Source of the DNA: Clostridium ljungdahlii
Lineage (GTDB): Bacteria > Bacillota > Clostridia > Clostridiales > Clostridiaceae
DNA: 64,000 nt
Direction: 5' to 3'
Assembly (NCBI RefSeq): GCF_001636845.1
Contig: NZ_LITT01000062.1
Coordinates: 186,001 to 250,000, forward strand
The stretch's first letter is position 1; each line of letters begins with the position of its first letter. Positions 25,610-34,716 of the stretch are shown here, in pieces. Under the pieces are notes generated by a model. The model saw only the letters and a list, made by a program, of their open reading frames with translations, was not told where the DNA came from and made no database searches. The translations under genes were made by a program, and so were the position numbers.

Positions 25610-25870
25610 TTGGAAGAAAAAAAACAAATTCAAACTAGATTGAAGAAGATAGAGGGACAGATAAAGGGTATTGAAAAAATGATTGAAAATGATATGTGTT
25701 GTAATGATGTTTTAATACAAATTGCAGCAGTTAGAGCTGCAGTTAACAAAGTGGGTGGAATGATTATACGAAATTATGCCAAAACATGTCTTTTTGAAGA
25801 AGGGGACACAAACTGTAAAAATGATAAAATAGAATCTTTAGTATCAACCCTCACTATGTTTTTAAAATAG
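25610..25870 (+). CDS. CsoR/CstR-family transcriptional repressor
   Basis: 86-aa all-helical DNA-binding repressor of the CsoR/RcnR (DUF156) family. The helical core RLKKIEGQIKGIEKMI is followed by Cys in DMCCNDVL and Cys in AKTCL. The copper-sensing His of CsoR (EDHLRHC) aligns here to Tyr (RNYAKTC), so a Cys-Cys thiol or persulfide sensor like CstR is more likely than a copper sensor. TTG start with AGGGGTG six bases upstream; GTG 25601 lies inside that site. No adjacent efflux or sulfur gene is seen. Confidence 0.85.
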   Translation: MEEKKQIQTRLKKIEGQIKGIEKMIENDMCCNDVLIQIAAVRAAVNKVGGMIIRNYAKTCLFEEGDTNCKNDKIESLVSTLTMFLK

Positions 25871-25882
25871 AGATAGCTATAT

Positions 25883-26359
25883 TTAACAATGCGATTTAAA
25901 TTTTCTGTTCTTAAACAATTTCTTCTTAAAAAGTGAAGAAGCTTTAAAGACAGAGGATACAAAAAATACACCTACAGCTATAGTTCCTGCAGTAGCCAGT
26001 GTTTTAAGGCCGGTTGAAAGGGAAGCATTTATATCACCCTGTATAGATTGAAGCATTGTGTTATACATACCTCCTCCAGGTACTAGAGGAATAATTGCTC
26101 CTATGACGAAAGTTGTTACAGGTGTTTTTAACATACGAGCCATTATTTCAGAATAAATAGATGCAAATACTGAAGCTATGAAAAAGCAAGCTGCATTTGA
26201 AGAACTTATGTGAGAGGAGCTAATTAAATATACAAACCAGGTTAATCCACCTCCTAGGGAAGTAAATATTAAGTTTTTACCTCGTACATTCTCTAGTATA
26301 TTAAAACCAAGGGTGGCAATTAAAGTATATACAGAATTTATTATTATACTTGTTATCAT
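25883..26359 (-). CDS. Threonine/serine exporter, C-terminal half (ThrE_2 type)
   Basis: 158-aa membrane protein with four or five helices and the motifs ARMLKTPVTTFVIGAIIPLVPGGGMYNTM that mark the second half of ThrE. It overlaps the N-terminal partner gene by four bases. Split ThrE pairs are common in Firmicutes. Export of Thr/Ser is the family role; the true substrate is untested. It sits beside glyA, which interconverts serine and glycine. Confidence 0.87.
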   Translation of the reverse strand: MITSIIINSVYTLIATLGFNILENVRGKNLIFTSLGGGLTWFVYLISSSHISSSNAACFFIASVFASIYSEIMARMLKTPVTTFVIGAIIPLVPGGGMYNTMLQSIQGDINASLSTGLKTLATAGTIAVGVFFVSSVFKASSLFKKKLFKNRKFKSHC

Positions 26360-27126
26360 AATTTAAATCCTCCCAAAATAATCCACAATCGCAGTATAAC
26401 ACCAGTACCTGCTGCAATTGCTACTGCAACTAAAAAAGCTTCTAGTCCCCTTGAAATTCCCGAGATTAAATCTCCTGATATTGTATCTCTTATAGCATTG
26501 GTTATTGCAAGACCAGGGACTAATAGCATAATAGAACTTATTATTATGGTATTGGTATGGGATGCTATATGAAGTTTAGTACACATAAGTGCTATTAAGG
26601 TAGCAGTAGCTCCACATATTATGTTTATGAAAAATTCATTTGCCTGAAGAGAATTAAGGCCTGTAGAAATTAGGTTTATAAGGCAGCCTATAATAAAAGA
26701 TATTATGAAATCTACTATATTACCTCCATAGGCTAGACAAAGAAAACTTACGGCAACTCCAGAAAATAGAACATTTGATCTAAAAGGATAAGGTTTCACT
26801 GAATCTATTTTAGACAACTTGTTCTCAATTGAATCTAGAGTATAGCATTGATCTTTAATATGTCTGGAAACGTTGTTTACTTGAGATATTTTTTCTAAGT
26901 TTAAAGTTCTTTGTTTTACTCTTTTTACAATGGATATTGTCTGATCATACTCATCTGATGCTGAAACTATAATTACATTCAAAGTTACAAAGGCATCTAC
27001 ATCACATATGCCATAATTTTTACATATTCTAGTTATAGTCTCTTCTACCCTATATATTTCAGCTCCACTTTTTAGCATTATTTTTCCTGCATAAGCAGCT
27101 AAATTTATTATTCTATTTATATCCAT
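26356..27126 (-). CDS. Threonine/serine exporter, N-terminal half (DUF1212/ThrE type)
   Basis: 256-aa protein with a soluble N-terminal domain (AGKIMLKSGAEIYRVEETI, VDAFVTLNVIIVSASD) and five C-terminal helices, including SIMLLVPGLAITNAIRDTISGD. GGGAGATTAAATATG gives the start. Forms a coupled pair with the downstream C-terminal half and probably a single transporter complex in the membrane. Confidence 0.87.
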   Translation of the reverse strand: MDINRIINLAAYAGKIMLKSGAEIYRVEETITRICKNYGICDVDAFVTLNVIIVSASDEYDQTISIVKRVKQRTLNLEKISQVNNVSRHIKDQCYTLDSIENKLSKIDSVKPYPFRSNVLFSGVAVSFLCLAYGGNIVDFIISFIIGCLINLISTGLNSLQANEFFINIICGATATLIALMCTKLHIASHTNTIIISSIMLLVPGLAITNAIRDTISGDLISGISRGLEAFLVAVAIAAGTGVILRLWIILGGFKL

Positions 27127-27281
27127 ATTTAATCTCCCTATACAAAAAATAAACTATGCATTCATGTAGCATAAAAATTCTATCACCTTATAGCAATAAT
27201 GGCAACACTGGAATATTAAAAATTTAACTTTATCACATATAAAATTTTAATTTAATATAAAAGCTTTACAAAGCAATTTAG

Positions 27282-27330
27282 TTGACAGTTGAAAATTGTC
27301 GGTGAAGGTGGATTTTTCCCATACTGTCAA
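27282..27330. repeat. Short imperfect palindrome upstream of glyA
   Basis: TTGACAGT (27282-27289) is answered by ACTGTCAA (27323-27330) across a loop with GTCGGTGAAGGTGG. It resembles degenerate MITE-like inverted repeats elsewhere in the window rather than a known riboswitch. The remaining 331-base gap between the ThrE-type genes and glyA shows no gene. Confidence 0.35.
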
Positions 27331-27457
27331 TTCGAAAACTATACTTGTGTAAAAGCAACTTATAAAGTAATATATTAATAAAGTTAAGCGCTATGCAGTA
27401 TAATTCTTTATTATAGGTAATTATACTGAAAATTTTTAAAAAAAAGGGGAGAATAAA

Positions 27458-28702
27458 ATGGATTTTAGTAGTCTTAAAAGTGGAGACAATGCTGTTTATG
27501 AAATAATTAAAGAAGAGTATAGAAGACAGGAAAATGGTATAGAACTTATTGCATCAGAAAATTTCACTAGTAAAGCTGTAATGGAAGCAATGGGTTCTTT
27601 TCTTACAAATAAATATGCTGAAGGGTATCCTGGAAAAAGATATTATGGAGGGTGCTTTGTAGTTGATAAAGTTGAAAATTTAGCTAAGGAGAGAATGAAA
27701 GAACTATTTGGAGGAGAACACTTTAATGTTCAGCCTCATTCAGGGTCACAGGCTAACATGGCAGTTTACATGTCAGTTTTGAAACCAGGGGATACGGTTA
27801 TGGGAATGAATTTAAGTCATGGAGGCCATTTAACTCATGGAAGTAAAGTTAGTTTTTCAGGAAAATTATATAATTTTGTTTCCTATGGGTTAAGCAAGGA
27901 AACAGAGAGAATTGACTATGATATGATAAGAGAACTAGCACTTAAACATAAACCTAAGATGATTGTTTCTGGAGCAAGTGCTTATTCAAGAGAGATAGAT
28001 TTTAAGGCAATAAAAGATATATGTGATGAAGTTGGAGCTTATATGATGGTAGATATGGCTCATATTGCAGGGCTAGTTGCAGCAGGAAAGCATATGTCAC
28101 CAGTACCTTATGCAGACTTTGTTACTACTACTACACATAAGACACTTAGAGGACCTAGGGGAGGAGCTATAATTTGCAAAGAAAAATATGCTAAAGACCT
28201 TGATAAAACTATATTTCCTGGCATACAAGGGGGACCTTTAATGCATATTATAGCAGCTAAGGCAGTTTGTTTTGGTGAAGCATTAAAAACTGAATATAAA
28301 GAATACATAGATCAGGTTGTTAAAAATGCAAAAATTTTGGGAGAAGAGCTTACAAAGTATGGATTTAGACTTGTAAGCGGTGGAACCGACAATCATCTTC
28401 TTTTAGTAGATCTCACCAATAAAAACATAACAGGAAAGGACACTGAGGAAATCCTAGAAAAAGTAGGCATAACAGTAAATAAAAATGCAGTTCCTTTTGA
28501 TAAATTGGGGGCAAATATTACAAGTGGAATTAGAATAGGCACTCCAGCGGTAACTACAAGAGGCTTTAAAGAAGAGGAAATGAAGAAAATAGCTTATTTT
28601 ATAAATAGTACTGTAGAGAACAGAAATAGAGACCTTTGTAAAATTAAGGAAGAAGTAGTTGAACTATGTCATAGGTTTCCACTATATAATATGAATTTAT
28701 AA
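27458..28702 (+). CDS. glyA: Serine hydroxymethyltransferase
   Basis: PLP enzyme converting serine plus tetrahydrofolate to glycine plus methylene-THF. 414 aa, with [33 protein letters not shown] and the PLP-lysine motif [14 protein letters not shown] (Lys about 227). AAAAGGGGAG ribosome site. It links the folate one-carbon pool to amino acid and purine synthesis, and is followed by a strong terminator, so it is monocistronic. Confidence 0.97.
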   Translation: MDFSSLKSGDNAVYEIIKEEYRRQENGIELIASENFTSKAVMEAMGSFLTNKYAEGYPGKRYYGGCFVVDKVENLAKERMKELFGGEHFNVQPHSGSQANMAVYMSVLKPGDTVMGMNLSHGGHLTHGSKVSFSGKLYNFVSYGLSKETERIDYDMIRELALKHKPKMIVSGASAYSREIDFKAIKDICDEVGAYMMVDMAHIAGLVAAGKHMSPVPYADFVTTTTHKTLRGPRGGAIICKEKYAKDLDKTIFPGIQGGPLMHIIAAKAVCFGEALKTEYKEYIDQVVKNAKILGEELTKYGFRLVSGGTDNHLLLVDLTNKNITGKDTEEILEKVGITVNKNAVPFDKLGANITSGIRIGTPAVTTRGFKEEEMKKIAYFINSTVENRNRDLCKIKEEVVELCHRFPLYNMNL

Positions 28703-28749
28703 GCAGAGGCTTTTATATCTTTAGCACAATATAATAACTAATTATAAGT

Positions 28750-28795
28750 CATGTCAGAAACGTATCTTTAAACAGGTATGTTTCTGACATGCTAT
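28750..28795. terminator. Bidirectional terminator between glyA and merR
   Basis: CATGTCAGAAAC (28750-28761) pairs with GTTTCTGACATG (28780-28791); moderate T richness follows on the plus strand. The merR-type gene stop lies directly at its right edge. Confidence 0.7.
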
Positions 28796-29097
28796 TTTAT
28801 GTGGGTGTCCAATATATTTAATCTTTTCTGAATTATATCATGTACATTTAAACCATTTTTAAAATCTTTTATCATACAGCCTTCTTTAATGATTTCCTTG
28901 ATATCATCAAGTGACATGCCTATTTTTTTGAAAAATATCAAACACTCTAGATACTTTATATCTGATTCTGTAAAGATTCTAACTCCATTTTTGTCTCTTT
29001 TTAACAATGGTAAAAATCCTATCTTTTCATAATATCTTATAGTATAAGATGTGAGACCTGTTGCATTTGAAACATCTTTTATCGAATAATATTTCAT
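28792..29097 (-). CDS. MerR-family transcriptional regulator
   Basis: 101-aa regulator. The N-terminal winged helix YYSIKDVSNATGLTSYTIRY followed by YEKIGFLP, a second wing GVRIFTESDIKYLECLIFFKK, and a short dimerisation helix make up the whole protein. There is no evident C-terminal effector domain or metal cysteines. AAAGGTTGG upstream supports this start over the longer frame from 29160. Divergent from the small OrtA-like gene, with a TTGTACATACAA palindrome (29201-29212) between them. Confidence 0.85.
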   Translation of the reverse strand: MKYYSIKDVSNATGLTSYTIRYYEKIGFLPLLKRDKNGVRIFTESDIKYLECLIFFKKIGMSLDDIKEIIKEGCMIKDFKNGLNVHDIIQKRLNILDTHIK

Positions 29098-29260
29098 TAT
29101 AAATACCAACCTTTCTGATATCTCAATTATATAATAGTTTGTTAAATACTCAACTTTCACGCATATAGCATTTTGAAATTAAAATAATATTTTATTATGT
29201 TTGTACATACAATTTATATTAAAGAAAGTATAAAGGAAGTATAGTGGGGAGGATATTATT

Positions 29261-29503
29261 ATGATAAAAAGGGGAAGTTTAATTGAAGTGGAAAATACGA
29301 AATATTATGATAACGGGCAAATAATTAAGGTATTTTCAAGAGGTGCATGTTTAAGAGATTGTGAGATGGGAGAACAGGCAGAAATAATTACTTTTACAGG
29401 ACATGTAATTAAGGGTATAGTATCCCAAAATAGATGCTGCTATAATAGACATTATAACTTAGGCAAAAATGTAAAGGAAGTACTGTCAATTAAGGTTCAT
29501 TAA
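29261..29503 (+). CDS. Small OrtA-like protein, 80 aa
   Basis: Single small beta-barrel-like domain. The pattern KRGSLIEVEN ... GACLRDCEMGEQAEIIT ... GHVIKGIVSQ ... YNLGKNVKEVL resembles the alpha subunit (OrtA) of 2-amino-4-ketopentanoate thiolase from ornithine fermentation. The beta subunit and other ort genes are absent here, and the cysteine content (RDC, RCC) is high. Start supported by GGGGAGG. The functional assignment is tentative. Confidence 0.55.
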   Translation: MIKRGSLIEVENTKYYDNGQIIKVFSRGACLRDCEMGEQAEIITFTGHVIKGIVSQNRCCYNRHYNLGKNVKEVLSIKVH

Positions 29504-29511
29504 AGATAAAT

Positions 29512-29540
29512 AAACTAGCATAACAGCTAGTTATTTTTTA
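29512..29540 (+). terminator. Intrinsic terminator after the OrtA-like gene
   Basis: AACTAGC pairs with GCTAGTT around a six-base loop and is followed by ATTTTTTA. Confidence 0.7.
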
Positions 29541-29579
29541 TATAATTAACGAAAAATATAATAATTTACACCTAGATTG

Positions 29580-29647
29580 TTCACAATGATATGTATGTAT
29601 GGTATAATATTTACGAACTATTATGATGAAAACGCAATAAACGTTCG
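29580..29647 (+). promoter_or_regulatory. purL promoter with PurBox-like inverted pair
   Basis: TTCACA (29580-29585), 17-base spacer, extended TGGTATAAT with TATAAT at 29603-29608. Just downstream lie ATTTACGAACTAT, with CGAAC at 29614-29618, and an inverted ATAAACGTTCGAA, with GTTCG at 29643-29647. The two CGAAC cores face each other 24 bases apart, close to the B. subtilis PurBox pair layout (AWWWCCGAACWWT, inverted, about 16-17 bases between boxes). Operator function is inferred. Confidence 0.6.
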
Positions 29648-29676
29648 AAAAAAATCAGTAGTGAGGAGAGAGTACA

Positions 29677-32600
29677 ATGAGTGTTAAAAGACTATTTGTA
29701 GAGAAGAAAAAGGGATTTGACATAGAAGCTCAAGGTCTTATGAAAGATATTAGAGAAAGCCTTAATATTCATGATTTAGAAAGTATAAGAGTAGTAAATC
29801 GTTATGATATAGAAAATATTGATGATAGTGAATATGAAAGATCAAAGTATATAATATTTTCAGAAAAAACTGTAGATGAAATATATGAAGAAGAATTACA
29901 AGCTGAAACGAATGCTAAAATTTTTGCCGTAGAATATCTTCCAGGTCAGTATGACCAAAGAGCTGACTCTGCATCTCAATGTATTCAAATATTAACCCAA
30001 AGTGAGAAAACTCAGGTTAAATCTTCAAAAGTATACTTGCTTTATGGAAACATATCTAAAGAACAATTTATGAAAATAAAAAATTATTGTATAAATCCAG
30101 TAGATTCCAGAGAAGCTTCTTTGGAGAAAATAGATCATTTAAGTGAAAAATTAGACGCACCTTCTTCTGTAAAAGTTTTGGATGGATTCATAGAAAAAAG
30201 TGATGATGATTTAGAGGACATTTTAAATTCACTTGGTCTTGCTATGAGTTTGGAAGATTTGATTTTTTGCAGAAGTTATTTCAAAGAAGAAAAGAGAAAT
30301 CCTACTATAACTGAAATTAAAGTTATAGACACATATTGGTCAGATCACTGCAGACATACTACTTTTACTACTGAATTAAGTAATGTATCCATAGAAGACG
30401 GAAAGTTTTCCAAACCTATAAAGAAATCCTATGAAAATTACTTGAATTTAAGAGATGAGATATATGGGGAAAACAAAAAAACTGAATGTCTTATGGATCT
30501 AGCTATTATTGGAATGAAAAAGCTCAGAAAAGATGGTAAATTAAATGATCTAGACGAATCAGATGAAATAAATGCCTGTAGTGTAGTTGTAGATGCTGAT
30601 ATAAATGGAAAAACTGAAAAATGGCTCGTAATGTTTAAAAATGAAACTCATAATCATCCTACAGAAATAGAACCTTTTGGAGGAGCGGCAACTTGTCTTG
30701 GAGGAGCAATTCGAGATCCTCTTTCTGGAAGATCCTATGTGTATCAAGCTATGAGAGTTACCGGAAGTGGTGATCCTAGAACCAAAATAGAAGATACTAT
30801 AAAAGGAAGGCTTCCTCAGAAAAAAATAACTTTAGGAGCAGCCTCTGGATACAGTTCTTATGGGAATCAAATAGGCCTTGCAACGGGTATGGTTTCTGAA
30901 ATATATGATGAAGGCTATAGGGCAAAGAGAATGGAAATAGGTGCTGTAATAGGCGCAGCTCCGTTTGAAAATGTAAAAAGGGAAGAACCAAAACCTTCTG
31001 ATGTGGTAATACTGTTAGGAGGAAGAACTGGAAGAGACGGATGTGGAGGCGCAACTGGATCTTCTAAAAAACATACAGAAACATCACTTATTACCTCAGG
31101 AGCTGAAGTTCAAAAAGGTAATCCTGTTACAGAAAGAAAAATTCAAAGACTTTTTAGAAAATCAAAAGTCAGCAAGATGATAAAAAGATGTAATGATTTT
31201 GGTGCAGGTGGAGTTTCTGTAGCTATAGGAGAACTTACAAGCGGGCTTAAAATAAATCTGGATTTAGTTCCTAAAAAATATGAAGGATTGGATGGAACGG
31301 AACTTGCAATATCGGAGTCTCAAGAACGTATGGCTGTAGTTGTATCAAAGGAAGATGAAAAGAAATTTATAGAATATGCATCAGAAGAAAATCTTGAAGC
31401 TACTACAGTAGCAGAAGTTACAGATGACGAGAAGCTTAAAATGTATTGGAAGGGAAAACTTATTTTAGATTTAAGCAGAGAATTTTTAGACACTAATGGA
31501 GTTAGGGCAACTACGGAAGTTGTTATAAAGGCCCCAGAAGAAAATAGTTATTTTGAGAGCAGCAAACAGTACAAGAATATGAATGACGGCGAGATTTTAA
31601 ATAAGTGGATTGAAACACTAAAGGATTTAAATGTATGCAGCCAAAAAGGACTTGTAGAGAGATTTGATAGCACAATAGGTGCTTCTACTGTATTTATGCC
31701 TTTTGGAGGAAAGTATCAAGATACACCAATAGAAGCTATGGCTGCAAAATTGCCAGTATTAGATGGTAAAACAAATACTGCTACTTTAATGAGTTTTGGA
31801 TATAATCCGGATATAGCTAAGTGGAGTCCATTCCATGGAGCTTTGTATGCGGTAGTTGAATCTGTAGCTAAAATTGCAGTTTCAGGTGGAGATGTTAATA
31901 GTATAAAGCTAACTTTTCAGGAGTATTTTGAAAGACTAGGTAAAGAACCTATTAGATGGGGAAAGCCACTTTCTGCCCTTTTAGGAGCATTACATGCTCA
32001 GAGAGGATTTGAAATAGCGGCAATAGGTGGAAAAGACAGTATGTCTGGAAGCTTTAAAGATATGGATGTACCACCTACTTTAGTATCTTTTGCTGCAGCA
32101 CTTGGGGAAGCAGATAAACTTGAGTCTCCTGAATTTAAAGGATACAGAAATAATGTAATACTTTTGAAAGCCTCTAAAGATGAATTTGAGTTGCCATATT
32201 TTGAAGAACTTAAAAAAATGTATAGTGTTGTAAGTTCTATGATAAGAAAAGGCGAAATATTAGCAGCTTCTACTGTTAAAACAGGAGGAATATGTGAGGC
32301 TGTAAGTAAAATGAGTTTTGGAAATAGGATAGGAATGAAATTTACAGAACCTATGAAAGGTGAAGAAATTTTTGCACCAGATTATGGTTCCATAGTTGTA
32401 GAAATGGATCCATCTGTAGACTTTGAAAAGAGCTTTAATGGTCTTTCTTATAAGATTCTTGGTGTTACCCAAAAGGAACAAAATATTAGTGTAAACGGAA
32501 TTAAAATGAATATTTCAGATATGATAGGATATTGGGGAAAAACTTTGGAAAGTGTATTCCCTACACATACTGAAGTTGAAGATAAAAAAATAAAGTTTGA

Positions 32601-33447
32601 GCGTTTTGAAAGCAATCATAAAAGTTTTCCAGTTGTAAAAGCTTCTGTACCTAAAGTTATTATACCTGTATTTCCTGGAACTAATTGTGAGTATGATTTG
32701 GGAAGGGCTTTTAAAAATGCAGGAGCAGAAGTTGATACTGTTGTAATTAAAAACTTAGCTGGAAATCAGATAGAAGAATCAGTAGATCGAATAGTGAGCG
32801 GAATAAATTCGTCTCAGATTATAATGCTTCCAGGTGGATTTAGTGCAGGAGATGAACCAGATGGATCAGGAAAGTTTATTGCTACTTTTTTTAGGAATCC
32901 TAAAATAGCAGAAGCTGTAATGGAGCTTTTAAATAAGAGAGACGGACTTATACTTGGAATATGCAATGGCTTTCAGGCACTTATAAAATTAGGACTGTTA
33001 CCTTTTGGAGAAATAAGGGATATAGATGAGTCATGTCCTACCCTTACGTATAATAAAATAGGAAGACATGTATCCTGTATAGTAAATACTAGAATTGTTT
33101 CAAATTTGTCTCCATGGTTTAGCAATGTATCTGTAGGGGATGTACATTCAATACCTGTTTCCCATGGAGAAGGAAGATTTATAGCAAGTGATTCAGTAAT
33201 TAAAGATTTAAAAGATAAAGGTCAAATAGCTACACAGTATGTAGATTTTCAAGGAAATCCAAGTTATGACATAAAGTTTAATCCAAATGGGTCATGTTTT
33301 GCTGTAGAAGGTATAACAAGTCCTGATGGAAGAATACTTGGGAAAATGGGACATTCAGAAAGAATTGGAGAAAGTGTCATAAAAAATATTCCAGGAGTAA
33401 AAGATCAGAAATTATTTGAAGCAGGTGTAAATTACTTTAAACTATAA
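29677..33447 (+). CDS. purL: Phosphoribosylformylglycinamidine synthase, large single-chain form
   Basis: Fourth step of purine synthesis: FGAR plus glutamine and ATP to FGAM. The 1256-aa chain fuses the N-terminal PurS-like region, two AIRS-like ATPase halves (SDHCRHTTF near residue 225, KNETHNHPTEIEPFGGAATC near 325) and a C-terminal glutamine amidotransferase (FPGTNCEYD; nucleophile Cys about 1095 in LGICNGFQ). This is the proteobacterial/eukaryotic type also found in many clostridia. GAGGAGAG ribosome site. Stands alone here, with its own promoter and terminator, away from other pur genes. Confidence 0.96.
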   Translation: MSVKRLFVEKKKGFDIEAQGLMKDIRESLNIHDLESIRVVNRYDIENIDDSEYERSKYIIFSEKTVDEIYEEELQAETNAKIFAVEYLPGQYDQRADSASQCIQILTQSEKTQVKSSKVYLLYGNISKEQFMKIKNYCINPVDSREASLEKIDHLSEKLDAPSSVKVLDGFIEKSDDDLEDILNSLGLAMSLEDLIFCRSYFKEEKRNPTITEIKVIDTYWSDHCRHTTFTTELSNVSIEDGKFSKPIKKSYENYLNLRDEIYGENKKTECLMDLAIIGMKKLRKDGKLNDLDESDEINACSVVVDADINGKTEKWLVMFKNETHNHPTEIEPFGGAATCLGGAIRDPLSGRSYVYQAMRVTGSGDPRTKIEDTIKGRLPQKKITLGAASGYSSYGNQIGLATGMVSEIYDEGYRAKRMEIGAVIGAAPFENVKREEPKPSDVVILLGGRTGRDGCGGATGSSKKHTETSLITSGAEVQKGNPVTERKIQRLFRKSKVSKMIKRCNDFGAGGVSVAIGELTSGLKINLDLVPKKYEGLDGTELAISESQERMAVVVSKEDEKKFIEYASEENLEATTVAEVTDDEKLKMYWKGKLILDLSREFLDTNGVRATTEVVIKAPEENSYFESSKQYKNMNDGEILNKWIETLKDLNVCSQKGLVERFDSTIGASTVFMPFGGKYQDTPIEAMAAKLPVLDGKTNTATLMSFGYNPDIAKWSPFHGALYAVVESVAKIAVSGGDVNSIKLTFQEYFERLGKEPIRWGKPLSALLGALHAQRGFEIAAIGGKDSMSGSFKDMDVPPTLVSFAAALGEADKLESPEFKGYRNNVILLKASKDEFELPYFEELKKMYSVVSSMIRKGEILAASTVKTGGICEAVSKMSFGNRIGMKFTEPMKGEEIFAPDYGSIVVEMDPSVDFEKSFNGLSYKILGVTQKEQNISVNGIKMNISDMIGYWGKTLESVFPTHTEVEDKKIKFERFESNHKSFPVVKASVPKVIIPVFPGTNCEYDLGRAFKNAGAEVDTVVIKNLAGNQIEESVDRIVSGINSSQIIMLPGGFSAGDEPDGSGKFIATFFRNPKIAEAVMELLNKRDGLILGICNGFQALIKLGLLPFGEIRDIDESCPTLTYNKIGRHVSCIVNTRIVSNLSPWFSNVSVGDVHSIPVSHGEGRFIASDSVIKDLKDKGQIATQYVDFQGNPSYDIKFNPNGSCFAVEGITSPDGRILGKMGHSERIGESVIKNIPGVKDQKLFEAGVNYFKL

Positions 33448-33490
33448 AGTATAGTTATGGACATATAGACTAATTTTAATATAATTAAGA

Positions 33491-33525
33491 AGCCTACGGT
33501 ACTTTTAACAGCAGCCGTAGGCATT
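33491..33525. terminator. Bidirectional terminator between purL and rpiR
   Basis: GCCTACGG (33492-33499) pairs with CCGTAGGC (33515-33522), 15-base loop. It lies between convergent genes; T richness is modest on both sides. Confidence 0.65.
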
Positions 33526-33550
33526 TCTAATTTGTTAATTACTTATAGTT

Positions 33551-34408
33551 TTAATATCTCTTTACCGCTATGCCAGCTCTTATTTTGTCAAGATTATTTA
33601 AGGTTATATCCAGTCTTTTTAAAGCAACACTCACAAATAGACTATTAATTAATACTAATGATGTAATTCTTGATTCCATAGCTTCACTTCTTACCATTGA
33701 TTCTTTGCCATATGATGTTAATAATATATCCGAAATTTTCTGAAGCGGAGATTTTTGGTTGCTTGTTATAGAAATGATTTTAGCACCATTTTTCTTTCCT
33801 ACTTTTATAGAATCGATTAAGTCTTTATTGCTTCCTGAAGTAGAAAATGCAAATATCACATCATTTTTTTCAGCCATAGCAGCATACATAACTTGCCAAT
33901 GAGAATCAGAATTGCAAACACAAGGTATACCTGTTCTTATAAACTCATGATATGCATCCAGAGCAACTATCCAAGAACCTCCCATTCCAAAAAACATTAG
34001 CTTTTTTGCATTTAATATCAAATTTACCGCTTTTTCCATTTCCGTACTTTCATTCATGCTTATGGCTTTTTGAATACTATGTATACTTGAACTCATGACC
34101 TTTTGCATTATTATATACATATCGTCATTTTCTTTAATACCTTCAAAGATATTTTCAACTGGTTTGACTATTGTACTAGCTAGGTTAATTTTAAGATCCT
34201 GATAGCCTGTATAGCCTAATTTGTTGCAAAGCCTGAAGATTGTTGTTTCACTTACCTTACTTACATAAGCAAACTCGGTAATAGAAAAATGGATAATACT
34301 TTCAGGATTTTCCAGAATATAGTGCGCCGCTTTTTTTTCCGCAGTTTTTAAATTACTATAGATTGCTCTAATTCTTGCTAAACAATCACCAGCTTCTATA
34401 TTATCCAT
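33551..34408 (-). CDS. RpiR/MurR-family transcriptional regulator
   Basis: 285-aa regulator with an N-terminal helix-turn-helix (VSETTIFRLCNKLGYTGYQD, about residues 51-71) and a C-terminal SIS domain for sugar-phosphate binding (about 125-260; FFGMGGSWIVALDAYHEF, FAFSTSGSNKDLIDSIK). AAGGAGG upstream. Divergent from the sugar-acid gene cluster that starts at 34717, and the likely local regulator of it, probably sensing a phosphorylated sugar acid. Confidence 0.9.
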   Translation of the reverse strand: MDNIEAGDCLARIRAIYSNLKTAEKKAAHYILENPESIIHFSITEFAYVSKVSETTIFRLCNKLGYTGYQDLKINLASTIVKPVENIFEGIKENDDMYIIMQKVMSSSIHSIQKAISMNESTEMEKAVNLILNAKKLMFFGMGGSWIVALDAYHEFIRTGIPCVCNSDSHWQVMYAAMAEKNDVIFAFSTSGSNKDLIDSIKVGKKNGAKIISITSNQKSPLQKISDILLTSYGKESMVRSEAMESRITSLVLINSLFVSVALKRLDITLNNLDKIRAGIAVKRY

Positions 34409-34581
34409 AATTGCCTCCTTATAATTATTATTTAATTTAGATGTAAAATTTTTAACACATAGCTAATTATAGCACAAACATTAATGTAGTGTTTATAAAA
34501 CGCTAGCGTGAACAGTGTAATAGAATTTTATACTGTGAATCATGATTTCCCAATACTTTTAATAACAAATATTAAGATAAC

Positions 34582-34600
34582 ATGAAAAAAATATTTTTTA
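34582..34600. promoter_or_regulatory. Candidate RpiR operator 1
   Basis: ATGAAAAAAATATTTTTTA, near-perfect AT palindrome ending four bases before the -35 at 34604. The same pattern recurs at 39642-39660 and 39764-39781, upstream of gntP, and a GAAA...TTTC-like form is typical of several RpiR/MurR regulators. Function inferred. Confidence 0.5.
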
Positions 34601-34603
34601 TAC

Positions 34604-34631
34604 TTGATTATTTTATACCGTATGATATACT
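34604..34631 (+). promoter_or_regulatory. Promoter of the sugar-acid cluster
   Basis: TTGATT (34604-34609), 16-base spacer, TATACT (34626-34631) with extended TGA. The ATGATATACTA stretch is identical at the gntP promoter (39697-39707). A direct repeat ATTTTATAC(T/C)GT occurs at 34525-34536 and 34610-34621, a second possible regulatory site. Confidence 0.6.
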
Positions 34632-34716
34632 AAATGTGAAAATAATTTCCGCAATTTATTAAATTATATAATAAAATAAATATCTAGCTAGAAGGCAGCT
34701 AGAAAGAAGGGAATGA

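Noticed and set aside
27127-27457. Possible glycine or THF riboswitch upstream of glyA
   Set aside because: No conserved riboswitch core was found; only a short imperfect palindrome is present.
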